NCBI RefSeq assembly: GCF_000497045.1
Contig: NW_015961981.1
Location: forward strand, 498,401 to 562,400
Length of the DNA stretch: 64,000 bases
Source: Kalmanozyma brasiliensis GHG001
Taxonomy: Eukaryota > Basidiomycota > Ustilaginomycetes > Ustilaginales
Reading direction: 5' to 3'
Shown: positions 39,244 to 48,128 of the stretch, piece after piece
Numbering within the stretch: the first letter of the stretch is position 1
How the letters are laid out: each line of letters starts with the position of its first letter
Translations under genes and position numbers: made by a program
Notes under the pieces: model-generated
The model's input: the letters and a program-made list of their open reading frames with translations, nothing else
The model's database searches: none
What the model was told of the DNA's origin: nothing

Positions 39244-40638
39244 CTACCGTGAAACTCCAACGAGCTTGACGCCGGACAAGCCATTCGTGATGGTCTCCAT
39301 CGTCTTGGTGTCCGTCTCCAACGTGGTACTGAGGTGGTTCAACCCCTGTTGCTGTTGCGCCAGGATCTTTGTGACGTTCTCCAACCCGCTCTGGTCGACG
39401 ACCGCCCATTCTGTGGTGGCACTCCTCCCTTCGCGCGCCATCATCTCCCTCTTGGCGCGAATCACGCCGAGTTGGGCCCAAAGCTCGTTGATCCTCGCCC
39501 GGAGTCTAGCGCTATTCGCACCACTCTCCCGTGTGCCATTCCCATTCACTCTGCCCGTTCCGCCAACAGCACCCGTAATCTCGGCCTGACACGACTCGAG
39601 GATCGCAATCAGTCTCTCCTCCTCCGGCCCCACGCTTTTCCCCCGCAACGCAGGCACCAGCAACTGCACCTTGCCCACCAACCCCACTAACCGATGGTGC
39701 AACTGCGCCTGCCTGGCTTGAGCCGCCTGCGCCCGCACACTGTTGCTCAACGAATGTTTGCTTTCCAGTGCGGCCAACCGCGTCGAGAGCTGGGCGAGCA
39801 ACGCCCGTTGACGCGCCGCCTCCTTCTCCTGCGACTCAATACGTTTCTTCAAATCCCCGAACCCAAGCGCTAGCACAGGGTAGAGTCGGTTCGGATCGGG
39901 GTTCTCTCGCACCGCTGCTGCCCACAAGGCATCGTGCGTAGGACCAACAGCATCGGCCCGCCGACCAGAGACGAGTTTCAGATTCGACGCACTGCCCGCA
40001 TTGTTGTAGAAGTAGTAGACGAATCGACAGTGGGCCGCGTTGGACGTGTCGTATGCTGCGCGGATGGATTCGATCGATGCACAAAGGGATGCGCCGAGCT
40101 TTTTGTCCGGTTGCGAGGGCTGCGCGGGTTGTGGAAGTGAGGTTTGTGTGAGGGGTTGCTGCGCAGAGGTCGTGGCGAAGGACGAGGCGGGGGCGCCGAA
40201 GAGGGATGTGGAGGGTTGCGCAGGTTGGGACTGTGTGGTGGCGGGTGCGCCGAAGGAAAAGCCTGACGATGCGGGCTGTGTGGTGGTTGTGGTGTTGCCA
40301 AAGAGGCCGCCTGTGGTGGAAGCCGGCGCAGCAGTGGTCGTCGGCTTGGCACCGAACGAGAAGAGTCCGCCTGTCGAGGCTGCGGGTGCTTGCGCAGCGG
40401 GAGCAGCCGATGCAGCGGGTTGAGAGCTGCCAAAGCCGCCAAAGAGCCCTCCCGTCGCCGCCGGGGCAGCTGGTGCTGCGGCGGGTTGTGAAGCGGGTGT
40501 GCCGAATGAGAATCCACCCGTCGCAGGCTTCTGCTGCTGCTGCTGCTGTTGTGCCGGGGTCGTGCCGAAGGAGAAGCCACCAGATGTGCCCGAGGTGCCA
40601 GCAGCTGGTGCGGCGGGTGTCCCGAATGAGAACGCCAT
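39244..40638 (-). CDS. NUP57: FG nucleoporin of the p62/Nsp1 complex (Nup54/Nup57)
   Basis: 464 residues from the ATG at 40638. Residues 1-190 are an FG domain with GFSFG, GLFGG, GLFSFG and SLFG repeats separated by Ala/Thr/Pro/Gln spacers, which forms the permeability barrier of the nuclear pore and binds transport receptors. The C-terminal half is helical and matches Nup54/Nup57. It has the conserved CRFVYYFYNN, the helix beginning DALWAAAVRENPDP, DLKKRIESQEKEAARQR and the following coiled coil. These helices assemble with Nsp1 and Nup49 in the central channel. A short polyQ lies at about 30-36. No intron. It diverges from the DUF1748 gene, with 335 bases between ATGs. Confidence 0.88.
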   Translation of the reverse strand: MAFSFGTPAAPAAGTSGTSGGFSFGTTPAQQQQQQQKPATGGFSFGTPASQPAAAPAAPAATGGLFGGFGSSQPAASAAPAAQAPAASTGGLFSFGAKPTTTAAPASTTGGLFGNTTTTTQPASSGFSFGAPATTQSQPAQPSTSLFGAPASSFATTSAQQPLTQTSLPQPAQPSQPDKKLGASLCASIESIRAAYDTSNAAHCRFVYYFYNNAGSASNLKLVSGRRADAVGPTHDALWAAAVRENPDPNRLYPVLALGFGDLKKRIESQEKEAARQRALLAQLSTRLAALESKHSLSNSVRAQAAQARQAQLHHRLVGLVGKVQLLVPALRGKSVGPEEERLIAILESCQAEITGAVGGTGRVNGNGTRESGANSARLRARINELWAQLGVIRAKREMMAREGRSATTEWAVVDQSGLENVTKILAQQQQGLNHLSTTLETDTKTMETITNGLSGVKLVGVSR

Positions 40639-40973
40639 CGTGTTTACAAGGGATGTAGGTGAAGGTGAAGATGGTTGGAGGAGAAGGAGGAGGACCGAGC
40701 GTGTGTTGTGTCCTCTGTGACTTCGCGACCAGATTTTTTGGTGTTGCGGGATGCACAAGATCGCAGCTCAATCGGCGATTTCTTGCGGAATGTTAGTTCC
40801 TCGTACCGCGCTGCTATTTCGGGAAGGCGCGTTCAACACGGACCAACACAGCCAGCAGACCTGTCACTTTGGCGAGAGCAACATCTGCGCGCCATCTCGC
40901 GCATCTCCTCCATCGCCATCAACAGCTTCCTCCCTCCACCTTTCAAGCACCATCCAAGGTTCGATAGCACAAC
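40639..40973. promoter_or_regulatory. Divergent promoter, NUP57 / DUF1748
   Basis: The 335 bases between two diverging ATGs. No TATA box and no other gene is seen. Confidence 0.5.
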
Positions 40974-41225
40974 ATGGTCCTGGGTCGACTCGTACACTAC
41001 GCGACTGATGCGTTGCTCGTATCGACGGTGCTCGCCGGCATCAAGCGTCAAACCGGCCTCCAACCCGATATCGGCCGCATCAGCGAACCTACCACAAGAG
41101 GTCTGCTCGAGAAGTACCTCGGATTTGGCGAGTTTGTCTTTGACAGCAGCGTCGCGGCAGCACGTGCTTCTTCGTTGTTCCAGCGCGACCTCACGGACAA
41201 GTTTCAGCCTCGACCGAATGCCTAG
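40974..41225 (+). CDS. DUF1748-family small protein (83 aa)
   Basis: 83-residue protein beginning MVLGRLVHYATDALLVSTVL, the recognisable start of the fungal DUF1748 family, followed by AGIKRQTGL and the conserved RGLLEKYLGFGEFVFD. The N-terminal segment is hydrophobic enough for a membrane association. The function of the family is not established, and a mitochondrial location has been suggested for small proteins of this kind. The full expected length of the family is present. It ends only 6 bases from the stop of an opposing coding-like frame (41232). Confidence 0.8.
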   Translation: MVLGRLVHYATDALLVSTVLAGIKRQTGLQPDIGRISEPTTRGLLEKYLGFGEFVFDSSVAAARASSLFQRDLTDKFQPRPNA

Positions 41226-42198
41226 ATGCCGTCAGACACGGCAAGACTCTTGTTGCCGACGAACGGGCTGCTCAATGCCATCGGCATCAGCGAGTAGCAC
41301 GCGCTTTGCGGCTTCACACCAGCGCATCAAATCTTCTCGCAATCGATGGTCCACTTTCATCGCACGCAAGACTAGCATGGACTCGTCCTCATTCCGATCT
41401 GCCTGCTCAAGACGCACAACCGCCGCTTGCCCTTTCTCCTTTGTCCAGTCCCTCCTGTAAATCAGAGCCGACAGCTCGCGATCTGTACAATACGCTAGTC
41501 TATCAGAATCATCCTCATCTGTGTGCTTCGTGGTTTGCGGCTGGAACTGCGGCGGGATGAGGACCTGGCAAGATATGGTCGACCCCGCATGAGAGATCGG
41601 AGAATGGATCGGCAGATTTGGCCTATTTTCATGACCCAATTTCTTGCCTTCTTTTTCTGTTTTTTTTTAAGAACAAAAAACCTGAGAGCAGCTGCAGCGT
41701 CGGCGTACACATCCGGCGAAAGGGGCTCAAACGGTGGAGGCGAGAAGCATGGGTCATCGGAATGCACCCGTGCCGGGTCACTTGCTCAGAGCGCCAACAG
41801 CAGCGTTGCTTGTCAGCTGGGCCGGTCCTGAAGCATGACCACCATGACGTGGGAAAGCCCCACGCTGCATGACTGAGCTGGGAAGAAGTGAGCGAGAAGC
41901 CTCGGCAGATCTGCGTTGCTCCGCGGTGCTGTTGGATTGAGTATCTCGGTTAGGGAAGTCGATTCCGCTTACGGCGGAACAGGGCAACCTGGTCATCATG
42001 CTTCAGGGTCCACTTTGCCGGTTCGGAAACTCCGATCCGCTCTGGGCTGTGCTGCATCCCTTTTTGTGGAGCGGCCGTACCACATGACAGCGGATGATCC
42101 GCAGATTGCCTCGACCTCGTTCCTTCCTGACATCCTACCCTCATCACCACCACGACGACTGCCACTAGAGCATCCCTTCCTCGTCCTCGCCTGCCAAG
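41226..42198. other. Intergenic 1 kb, with a coding-like frame on the minus strand at 41232-41455
   Basis: No gene is fully supported. On the minus strand, 41455-41232 follows a TTTACAG acceptor and encodes a helical, charged peptide (starting RDWTKEKGQAAVVRLEQ, with VDHRLREDLMRWCEAAKR). I cannot find a first exon with an ATG and a good donor. A poly-T/poly-A inverted pair lies near 41652-41680. The right end is the leader of the LCAT-like gene. Confidence 0.4.
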
Positions 42199-45100
42199 AT
42201 GTCCAGCACCGGCGAGGCGAGCAAGAAGCGCCATTCCTTCTCCTTGCTCTCTAGAATAGAGCCGGCGCCAGACGACACGGAGCCAGCCAACGGTCGCTTC
42301 ATTCCCGAGAGCAAGCGCGGTTGGAAATATGACATACCGCAGTTTGGCTCGACCTCGGCGACGCCTCGAACCAGCATCTCGCAGGCGAGGAAGAGTGCCG
42401 ATGCAGGGTCGAGACAACGACCCAAAACAGCCGGCTCGCAAAGTGGACATCTTGACGTGCCGACGGCAAATGGAGCATCTCGGTCCGTCACATCAGCTCC
42501 TGTCTCTCCGAGGCACAACTCTTTCGCCACTGCCCCATCCACTCCTGCTGCCGCCGCCGACCTGTTCTCGTCCGACTCTTCTGCGTCCGAGGACGACATG
42601 GATCCGAACACGCCCGGCTTTCGACAGAGCGATCCTCTCGAAGAGGCTGCTATGGCTTCACGAGTCGACAGCTCCAATCGCCATCCAGATGACCTCGTCT
42701 GGCCCGACTCATATCCATGGAAGCCCTCTTTGAAGAACCTAAAAGTCAAATACATGCATCCAGCCCACCGCAATCCCACCGCCAAACAGGCTTTCTACGA
42801 TACGCACTTCGGATCCTCTTCCAACTATCACTATTATGTGCCTTCGGCTACGTCCTTTCTGGGACTGAGCGGCAGCAAGCTCGATGCCAGACGTAGATCG
42901 AGCGACAAAGGGGGCACGACGGATAGCTCCGCAAACGAAGGGGCGGATGGAGAGGCTGGGTCTAGCATTCTGTATGCAACGGTCAAGAAGCCGTTCACCA
43001 CAGCGTCGAAGTTTCTCAAGGCTCGTCGCAAGAGCCTGAGTGCCGGCTCGAGCTTGGCCAACGGTGATACCAGTAAAAGCGACGGGAAAGGTAATGGAGA
43101 CGACAACGGGGCCACTCAGCAAACGCAAGAAGCTCCTCCGCAGCGTCCTCATCCAGTGCCACTATATCGACCAGGCGAGGACAACCTTGCCGCGCGGTCA
43201 GGTTTTAGCTACGGCCTTTCGATGGAGGATGCAGCCCAGGTAGAGGCGGTCGTATCGCGTCACGCCTCCAACGAGGACGTCAGCACTCCCATCCGACTCG
43301 ACGAGAGCCTTCCACCGCCCACTCCTCAAGAAGCCTCCCAACCACGCTGGAGGGAAGCAATCAACAGCGCATGGGGCTTCTTGCCATCATTCGACTTCTT
43401 TGCTTCGGCGTCTGCTCCTAACGACAACGGCTCGGATATCAAAGCCCTTCCGTCCGCAAACATGCTCGAGCCAGAACTCATCCCGACCGTCAAGACGGAT
43501 CCTGGCAGTCCCGACTACTTCAAGAACCTCTCTGGAAACGTGGTCATCTTGGGCGGGTATCGAGGCAGCGTGTTGCGAGACGCCGAGACCAACATGATGA
43601 TGTGGATCCCCATCAAGGTGGGCGTGGGTCTTCGCCGGCCGACGCTCGAGCTGGGCCTGTCGACGGAAGCAGAGGAGAAGTCGGAAGAGCTCGTCTACTC
43701 TTCGGAGCCGTGCATGTCGATTGGCAGGCTGGTGGATATGGGCAAGCGTCTGGAGGAACGCGTCGCGGGTCGAAGGCAAGCCAAGGTGCACGCTTGGGGC
43801 TACGACTGGCGTCTCTCCCTCGCCCGGTCTTCGAAACGGCTGACCAAGTTCCTCGAGGAGCTGTACGAGGCTTCTGCCGATGAAGCCTCCGGGAAGAAGA
43901 GAGGAGCAAAGGTAATTGCACATTCGATGGGTGGTCTAGTCGCTCTGCATGCACTGGCAACTTGCAACAATCCGCGCGTCTTCGAAGGTCTCGTATTCGC
44001 GTCGACACCGTTCCGCGGCACACCCAACATTCTCGGTCCCTTCCGCTTTGGCGATGCGGCTCTGTTCAACGACACCATCTGCTCGCCGCGTGCCACCTTC
44101 AGCTTCCGTAGCAGCTTCTATCTCCTACCTCCCGACGGTCGCTGCTTCGAAGTGCCCGTCGGCGAGCCCGATCAAGACGATGACGAACTCACCGAGCAGC
44201 AAAAGCAGTCTCGCTTCAAAGACGTCGACTTTTTCGATCCCGACTTGTGGAACGAGCTCGGTCTGAGTCCCTGTCTGGAGCAGGGCCGTCGCCAGCAGCT
44301 CATCGCACTCGCACGCAAGCACAACTCGCGCACGGAGGGAGAAGGACTCTCAATCGACACGAGCAGCAATGCCGACCTCGAGCAAGCGCTGAGCCCAACC
44401 AGCCCAGATGTGGCGTCTCCGGGCGGCGACGCCCCGGACAGACCCAACGGTCTTTCGATGGGCGTGATCGAGGGGCTCACGGATCAGCCTCCCACCAGCC
44501 CAGGCGAGGCAGAGCTGCCCGCTGACGACTCGGAACAAGACGCGCTCCAGCCGTCGAACCGCCAGGGCGCAAAACGCAACGTCCCCTCGGACCCAACTAG
44601 CCCGGCCGACTTCGACAAGCTCGAATACGCCACCCAGTCCTGGCTCTACCTAGAGCGCACCCTGTCAGAAGTGCGCCAGTTCTGGTCGGACATCGAACAC
44701 GGATTCTCGCCCACCAAGCATGCAGCTGGGGAGTATCCGCCGATGATGCTGCTCACCTCTGGGCGCACGCCGTGTGTCCGCGGTGCGCTGGTCGGCGTCG
44801 ACGCGTACACCTCCAAGGACCCAACCGAAGACGGATGGAAGGACGACGTGCGTGCGGGCGACTATAGCAGGATGACGTACGGCGCCGGTGACGGCGTCAT
44901 CACGCGGCGCTCGGCGACAACTCTCCCCGGCCAGTGGGCGAGACTGCTCGCGAAGCGGGAGGAGACGGAGACACTGCCCCAGGAGCTGTGGGGGAAGGGA
45001 CCACCGTTCAAGAAGAAGCTGGGGAAGGGGAGGCTGAAGATGGATCGGTACGCGATGCGGTTTGACGGCGAAGGTGTGGTGGAGAGCTCGCACAGGCATG

Positions 45101-45210
45101 TGACGCTACTCAGCGATGTGGATGGGATCGGCAAATGTCTTGAGGCGGTGAGACGGGCCAATTTGGTCAGAGGAAGGTTGGCACACAGTCCAGAAGAGAC
45201 GAGCTCGTGA
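42199..45210 (+). CDS. LCAT-like alpha/beta-hydrolase (1003 aa)
   Basis: 1003-residue protein with a disordered, Ser-rich N-terminus (about 1-440) and a hydrolase domain related to lecithin:cholesterol / phospholipid acyltransferases. Seen: NVVILGGYRGSVL at the first strand, WGYDWRLSLA, the nucleophile motif VIAHSMGGLVAL with Ser576, and ASTPFRGTP. Later come YGAGDGVITRRSA with Asp898, where LCAT has its GDGTV acid, and His965/His967 in ESSHRHVTLLSD for the triad. No signal peptide or membrane span, unlike secreted LCAT or yeast Lro1, so it should act in the cytosol or peripherally on membranes. A disordered insertion (about 720-830) splits the domain between Ser and Asp. Acyl ester hydrolysis or transfer is inferred. 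The lipid substrate is unknown. No intron. Confidence 0.8.
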   Translation: MSSTGEASKKRHSFSLLSRIEPAPDDTEPANGRFIPESKRGWKYDIPQFGSTSATPRTSISQARKSADAGSRQRPKTAGSQSGHLDVPTANGASRSVTSAPVSPRHNSFATAPSTPAAAADLFSSDSSASEDDMDPNTPGFRQSDPLEEAAMASRVDSSNRHPDDLVWPDSYPWKPSLKNLKVKYMHPAHRNPTAKQAFYDTHFGSSSNYHYYVPSATSFLGLSGSKLDARRRSSDKGGTTDSSANEGADGEAGSSILYATVKKPFTTASKFLKARRKSLSAGSSLANGDTSKSDGKGNGDDNGATQQTQEAPPQRPHPVPLYRPGEDNLAARSGFSYGLSMEDAAQVEAVVSRHASNEDVSTPIRLDESLPPPTPQEASQPRWREAINSAWGFLPSFDFFASASAPNDNGSDIKALPSANMLEPELIPTVKTDPGSPDYFKNLSGNVVILGGYRGSVLRDAETNMMMWIPIKVGVGLRRPTLELGLSTEAEEKSEELVYSSEPCMSIGRLVDMGKRLEERVAGRRQAKVHAWGYDWRLSLARSSKRLTKFLEELYEASADEASGKKRGAKVIAHSMGGLVALHALATCNNPRVFEGLVFASTPFRGTPNILGPFRFGDAALFNDTICSPRATFSFRSSFYLLPPDGRCFEVPVGEPDQDDDELTEQQKQSRFKDVDFFDPDLWNELGLSPCLEQGRRQQLIALARKHNSRTEGEGLSIDTSSNADLEQALSPTSPDVASPGGDAPDRPNGLSMGVIEGLTDQPPTSPGEAELPADDSEQDALQPSNRQGAKRNVPSDPTSPADFDKLEYATQSWLYLERTLSEVRQFWSDIEHGFSPTKHAAGEYPPMMLLTSGRTPCVRGALVGVDAYTSKDPTEDGWKDDVRAGDYSRMTYGAGDGVITRRSATTLPGQWARLLAKREETETLPQELWGKGPPFKKKLGKGRLKMDRYAMRFDGEGVVESSHRHVTLLSDVDGIGKCLEAVRRANLVRGRLAHSPEETSS

Positions 45211-45319
45211 CGCAAGGAATGGCAAAGTGCTTCAACGGAAAGTGATGCGTGGGATTGTCCGTTGTGCTTGTGTACTGTGTGAAGTGTGTAATGCTGTGCT
45301 ATGCTACGCCTTTGCTTAT

Positions 45320-47221
45320 TCACGAACTGTTTCTCGTCGGCAGCGGCGGAGGAGGCGGTGCCAGTCTGGCCTTGCTCTTTGATAAGAACCCTGCACTGCT
45401 CGGAACAGGCGGCGGCAATCTACCCCTCACCGACCCCCTACCATCGCCTTCCTTCGTAATGCTAGTACTCAACATACTCCTCCACCCACCTTCCTCCCTG
45501 TCCTCCACCCTGCCCGTAAGACCCTGTCTCTCCATCTCGTCTTCGTCGTCCGTATTTGCATCGTATTGTCCGCCCGTTGCCTGGGGCGACATGGCACCGC
45601 CGTTGCCAAACGGATTGGCGCCGTCGCTATACGCACTCAACCCAGTGTGGTTCAGCGCGAGAGGCATGGACGAGTCGATGTAGTCAGCGGACAGTCCGGA
45701 CTCGCCCCTCTCATGGATGGTTTCGTGCGCGCGATGCACGCCAAGGAAGGCGCCGTCGTTTGCGCCTGGGCTGAAGGGTGACGGTTCAAATTGCCCGTCT
45801 TCGTCGGACGAGCGGGAGTCGGATGAGTAGCGCGTCACTCGGAGCTCGCCGTGATCGCCGTTGGCGTGGTCGGCTGCACCCAAGTTGACGTCGTGCGCGG
45901 ACACTGAAGGTCGCACGTAGTCCCGAGCTGGTAGAGCGGGCGGTTGTTCGGAGGAGAACTGCGGCCTCTCCGCTTCGTCCATCGAGACGAAGCCGGCTTC
46001 CTTCTTGTTGGTTCGCGGCATGAAGCTCCATTTGCTTGGCTCGCGGTCCTTTTCAGGGGATGGCTGGCCGGATCCGGCGCCGAAGAGACTCGACGAGCGG
46101 GCACGACCGATGGAAGAGCCGATTCCTGATGTGACGGACGAGACGGTATCGCTAGCGCCCGCGAACGAGGGCATGCGAAGGAACGATTTCTTCTCCTTAT
46201 CTTGCTTCTCCGTCTCTCGCTTGGTCTCATCATTCGACGAGGATGTCGGCTCGTTGCTGTTCGTCAGGCTCAGCGATGACCGCGATCCGAATCGACTCGA
46301 AGTGGTCGCAACATCGGCGCCATCCTTTGCAGACGAGCGGCGCGAGATGGCGGGTCTGATCTTGGGCGTAGACATCGACCTTGGCCGGGTCAGCGGGGTG
46401 CTCGCCCCGGAACGAGTCCCCGCGGCCGCCGGTGGCTCGCCCCACATCGACTTGACCTGCTCGAGCACCGCCTGCGCCTGGCCCATATAGTCGAGCTGCG
46501 CCTGCATGTACGTCGTCAAGCACTGCCAGTCGTCGTACTCGGAGTCCCGAATGGCGTCGCTGCGCACCTCCACGTCGGTGACCGCATCGTCGTAGGCAGC
46601 TTTAGCGAGACGCAGCTCCTCCTCGAGCTCGCGCTTCTCCTTCTTGCTCTTCTGCACTTTCGATTGAGCTGACTCGAGACGGGCGGTGGCGCTGTCGAGT
46701 TTCTTGAGGGCAGCGGTGAGAGAGTCGAGCGCTGCTTTGGAACGCGCGATGCGGGCGAGGAAGATGTGCGAGGTGTCCTTTGTGAAGGCCGACTGGAGGT
46801 AGCCCAGCTTGATGTGTGCCTCGCCGAGCAGGCCAAGACACGAGCCGTACGCCGAGCCGTCAGGAAAAGCAGTAGCATACGAGCTCATCGCCAGACCCAA
46901 GGCTTCGACCGGCAACATCTTGCGCTCTGGCTTCGAGGACACTGTCCCGCTCGTCGAGGATGCGGTCTCGTCGATGGGCAAGGACGAGGTGTCGAAGGGG
47001 ACGGGCTTCTTCTTGCCCAAGTAGGACCAATACGCTTCAGTCGAGGTGTAGAGGCTGTCGATGCCCTTGCGACGCTGCTCGACCTCCGAGGCGAGATCCT
47101 CCTGCTTGTCTGAGCTGCCGCCAGAGAGCTTGGCGCCGAGACCGGCGGACCACGACTTGAGCCTGTTCATGGTTGGCTTCTTGGGCGGCGTGGACTTGCT
47201 GCTGCCCGGTAGCGACGGCAT
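45320..47221 (-). CDS. BAR-domain protein (633 aa)
   Basis: The first ATG in the frame is 47221. The product is 633 residues. Residues 20-262 form a BAR-type helical bundle: a basic start (MNRLKSWSAGLGAKL), EALGLAMSSYATAFPDGSAY (the endophilin-like second segment), then long helices with ALDSLTAALKKLDSATARLE and EEELRLAKAAYDDAV, ending YMQAQLDYMGQAQAVLEQV. BAR domains bind and bend membranes in endocytosis or Golgi traffic. The C-terminal 370 residues are disordered, with many Ser and a proline-rich end (RLAPPPPPLPTRN) that would suit SH3 binding. It resembles fungal endophilin/Gvp36-type proteins. No SH3 domain is present. It converges on the LCAT-like gene, with 109 bases between the stops. 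Confidence 0.85.
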   Translation of the reverse strand: MPSLPGSSKSTPPKKPTMNRLKSWSAGLGAKLSGGSSDKQEDLASEVEQRRKGIDSLYTSTEAYWSYLGKKKPVPFDTSSLPIDETASSTSGTVSSKPERKMLPVEALGLAMSSYATAFPDGSAYGSCLGLLGEAHIKLGYLQSAFTKDTSHIFLARIARSKAALDSLTAALKKLDSATARLESAQSKVQKSKKEKRELEEELRLAKAAYDDAVTDVEVRSDAIRDSEYDDWQCLTTYMQAQLDYMGQAQAVLEQVKSMWGEPPAAAGTRSGASTPLTRPRSMSTPKIRPAISRRSSAKDGADVATTSSRFGSRSSLSLTNSNEPTSSSNDETKRETEKQDKEKKSFLRMPSFAGASDTVSSVTSGIGSSIGRARSSSLFGAGSGQPSPEKDREPSKWSFMPRTNKKEAGFVSMDEAERPQFSSEQPPALPARDYVRPSVSAHDVNLGAADHANGDHGELRVTRYSSDSRSSDEDGQFEPSPFSPGANDGAFLGVHRAHETIHERGESGLSADYIDSSMPLALNHTGLSAYSDGANPFGNGGAMSPQATGGQYDANTDDEDEMERQGLTGRVEDREEGGWRSMLSTSITKEGDGRGSVRGRLPPPVPSSAGFLSKSKARLAPPPPPLPTRNSS

Positions 47222-48128
47222 GGTGGCGGTACGAAGGGCGAGCCAGATGCTCGTGAGGCGGTGGTGGGACTGCACGAACCTGCGCCCAATGAAAAGGTCT
47301 GTGCGTGGGACCTTGGAGCTTGGATCGCGGCTAGGTGCGAGATGGAGGAAGGAAGCGAAGGTCGAATCCACCTCTTCACTTCTCTTTTGGTCAAATCGGT
47401 CTGCAAGTCGTCGGACGATCCTAGGTGGCTTGCTGAGCTCGAAATCTTGGTTGCCTACAAACAGATGATCATCAGCAGCACAGCCTGGCGTCAAAGGGAC
47501 GGGAAGCGAGGAATGCTGGCCACCAAATTTGACCGACGCTTCGCTTCCCGCGCTTTGACCAGATAAGACCCTATTTTAAAACTAAGCGAGACAGCTTTTC
47601 GCCGGTCAGGAGCACGCCCAGCTGGACAAAAGCGTCCATGGTGCGGGGTCGGGCGCTGCTCCCCACGCGGCGGAGTACATCTTGACCCCGCTAAGGGGCT
47701 CACGTTGGTCGAAACATGAGCAAGCTCTTCTCATGTGGTCCAGAGTGAGATGCTCTAGCCCGCAAACGGAAACCCGTCTCGAACAAAGAGGCTGTCAGTC
47801 AGAGCTTCTGCGCCAAACGACACGATTGAATCCCGCCGCTCTCACATTCCCATTGCAGCTCCCTCATCGGCCTGCGTGCCCCGGTTGCAAAGTAGCACTC
47901 GCATTCAGCGCATCCGGAGGACTCCCTCCGCCATTATGGCAATGTGGGGGGTGCAGCTCATGGAACATTCTCATGGCTCACGGTGAGCTGCTGCAGCTCT
48001 CTTCTCATGCTGCCATCTGCACAGTCCTCTCTTTCACATCGCAGATGTGTGACATGATCCTGTATCATGACGTGTGCGCAGCAACTTCTGTGTACATCGA
48101 AGGTGGAACAAGTACACAACTTAGCCAA
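47222..48128. other. Region between BAR and PEX14 genes
   Basis: It contains the BAR promoter on the left and a possible small spliced zinc-ribbon gene (47733-48052) on the right. I see nothing else. Confidence 0.45.
47733..48052 (+). CDS. Candidate zinc-ribbon microprotein, three exons (47 aa, tentative)
   Basis: A 124-base open stretch (47859-47982) is bounded by a good acceptor (CATTGCAG) and donor (GTGAGC). It encodes PACPGCKVALAF and then PLWQCGGCSSWN, two C-x2-C knuckles 18 residues apart as in zinc ribbons. A tiny first exon at 47733-47744 (Met-Trp-Ser-Arg) ends at GTGAGA in the right phase. A 62-base second intron (ending ATCGCAG) leads to a TGA at 48050. The model gives 47 residues and ends 76 bases before the PEX14 stop. 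Every splice site is canonical, but the first exon is very short and the motif could be chance. I know no named family it fits exactly. Confidence 0.3.
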
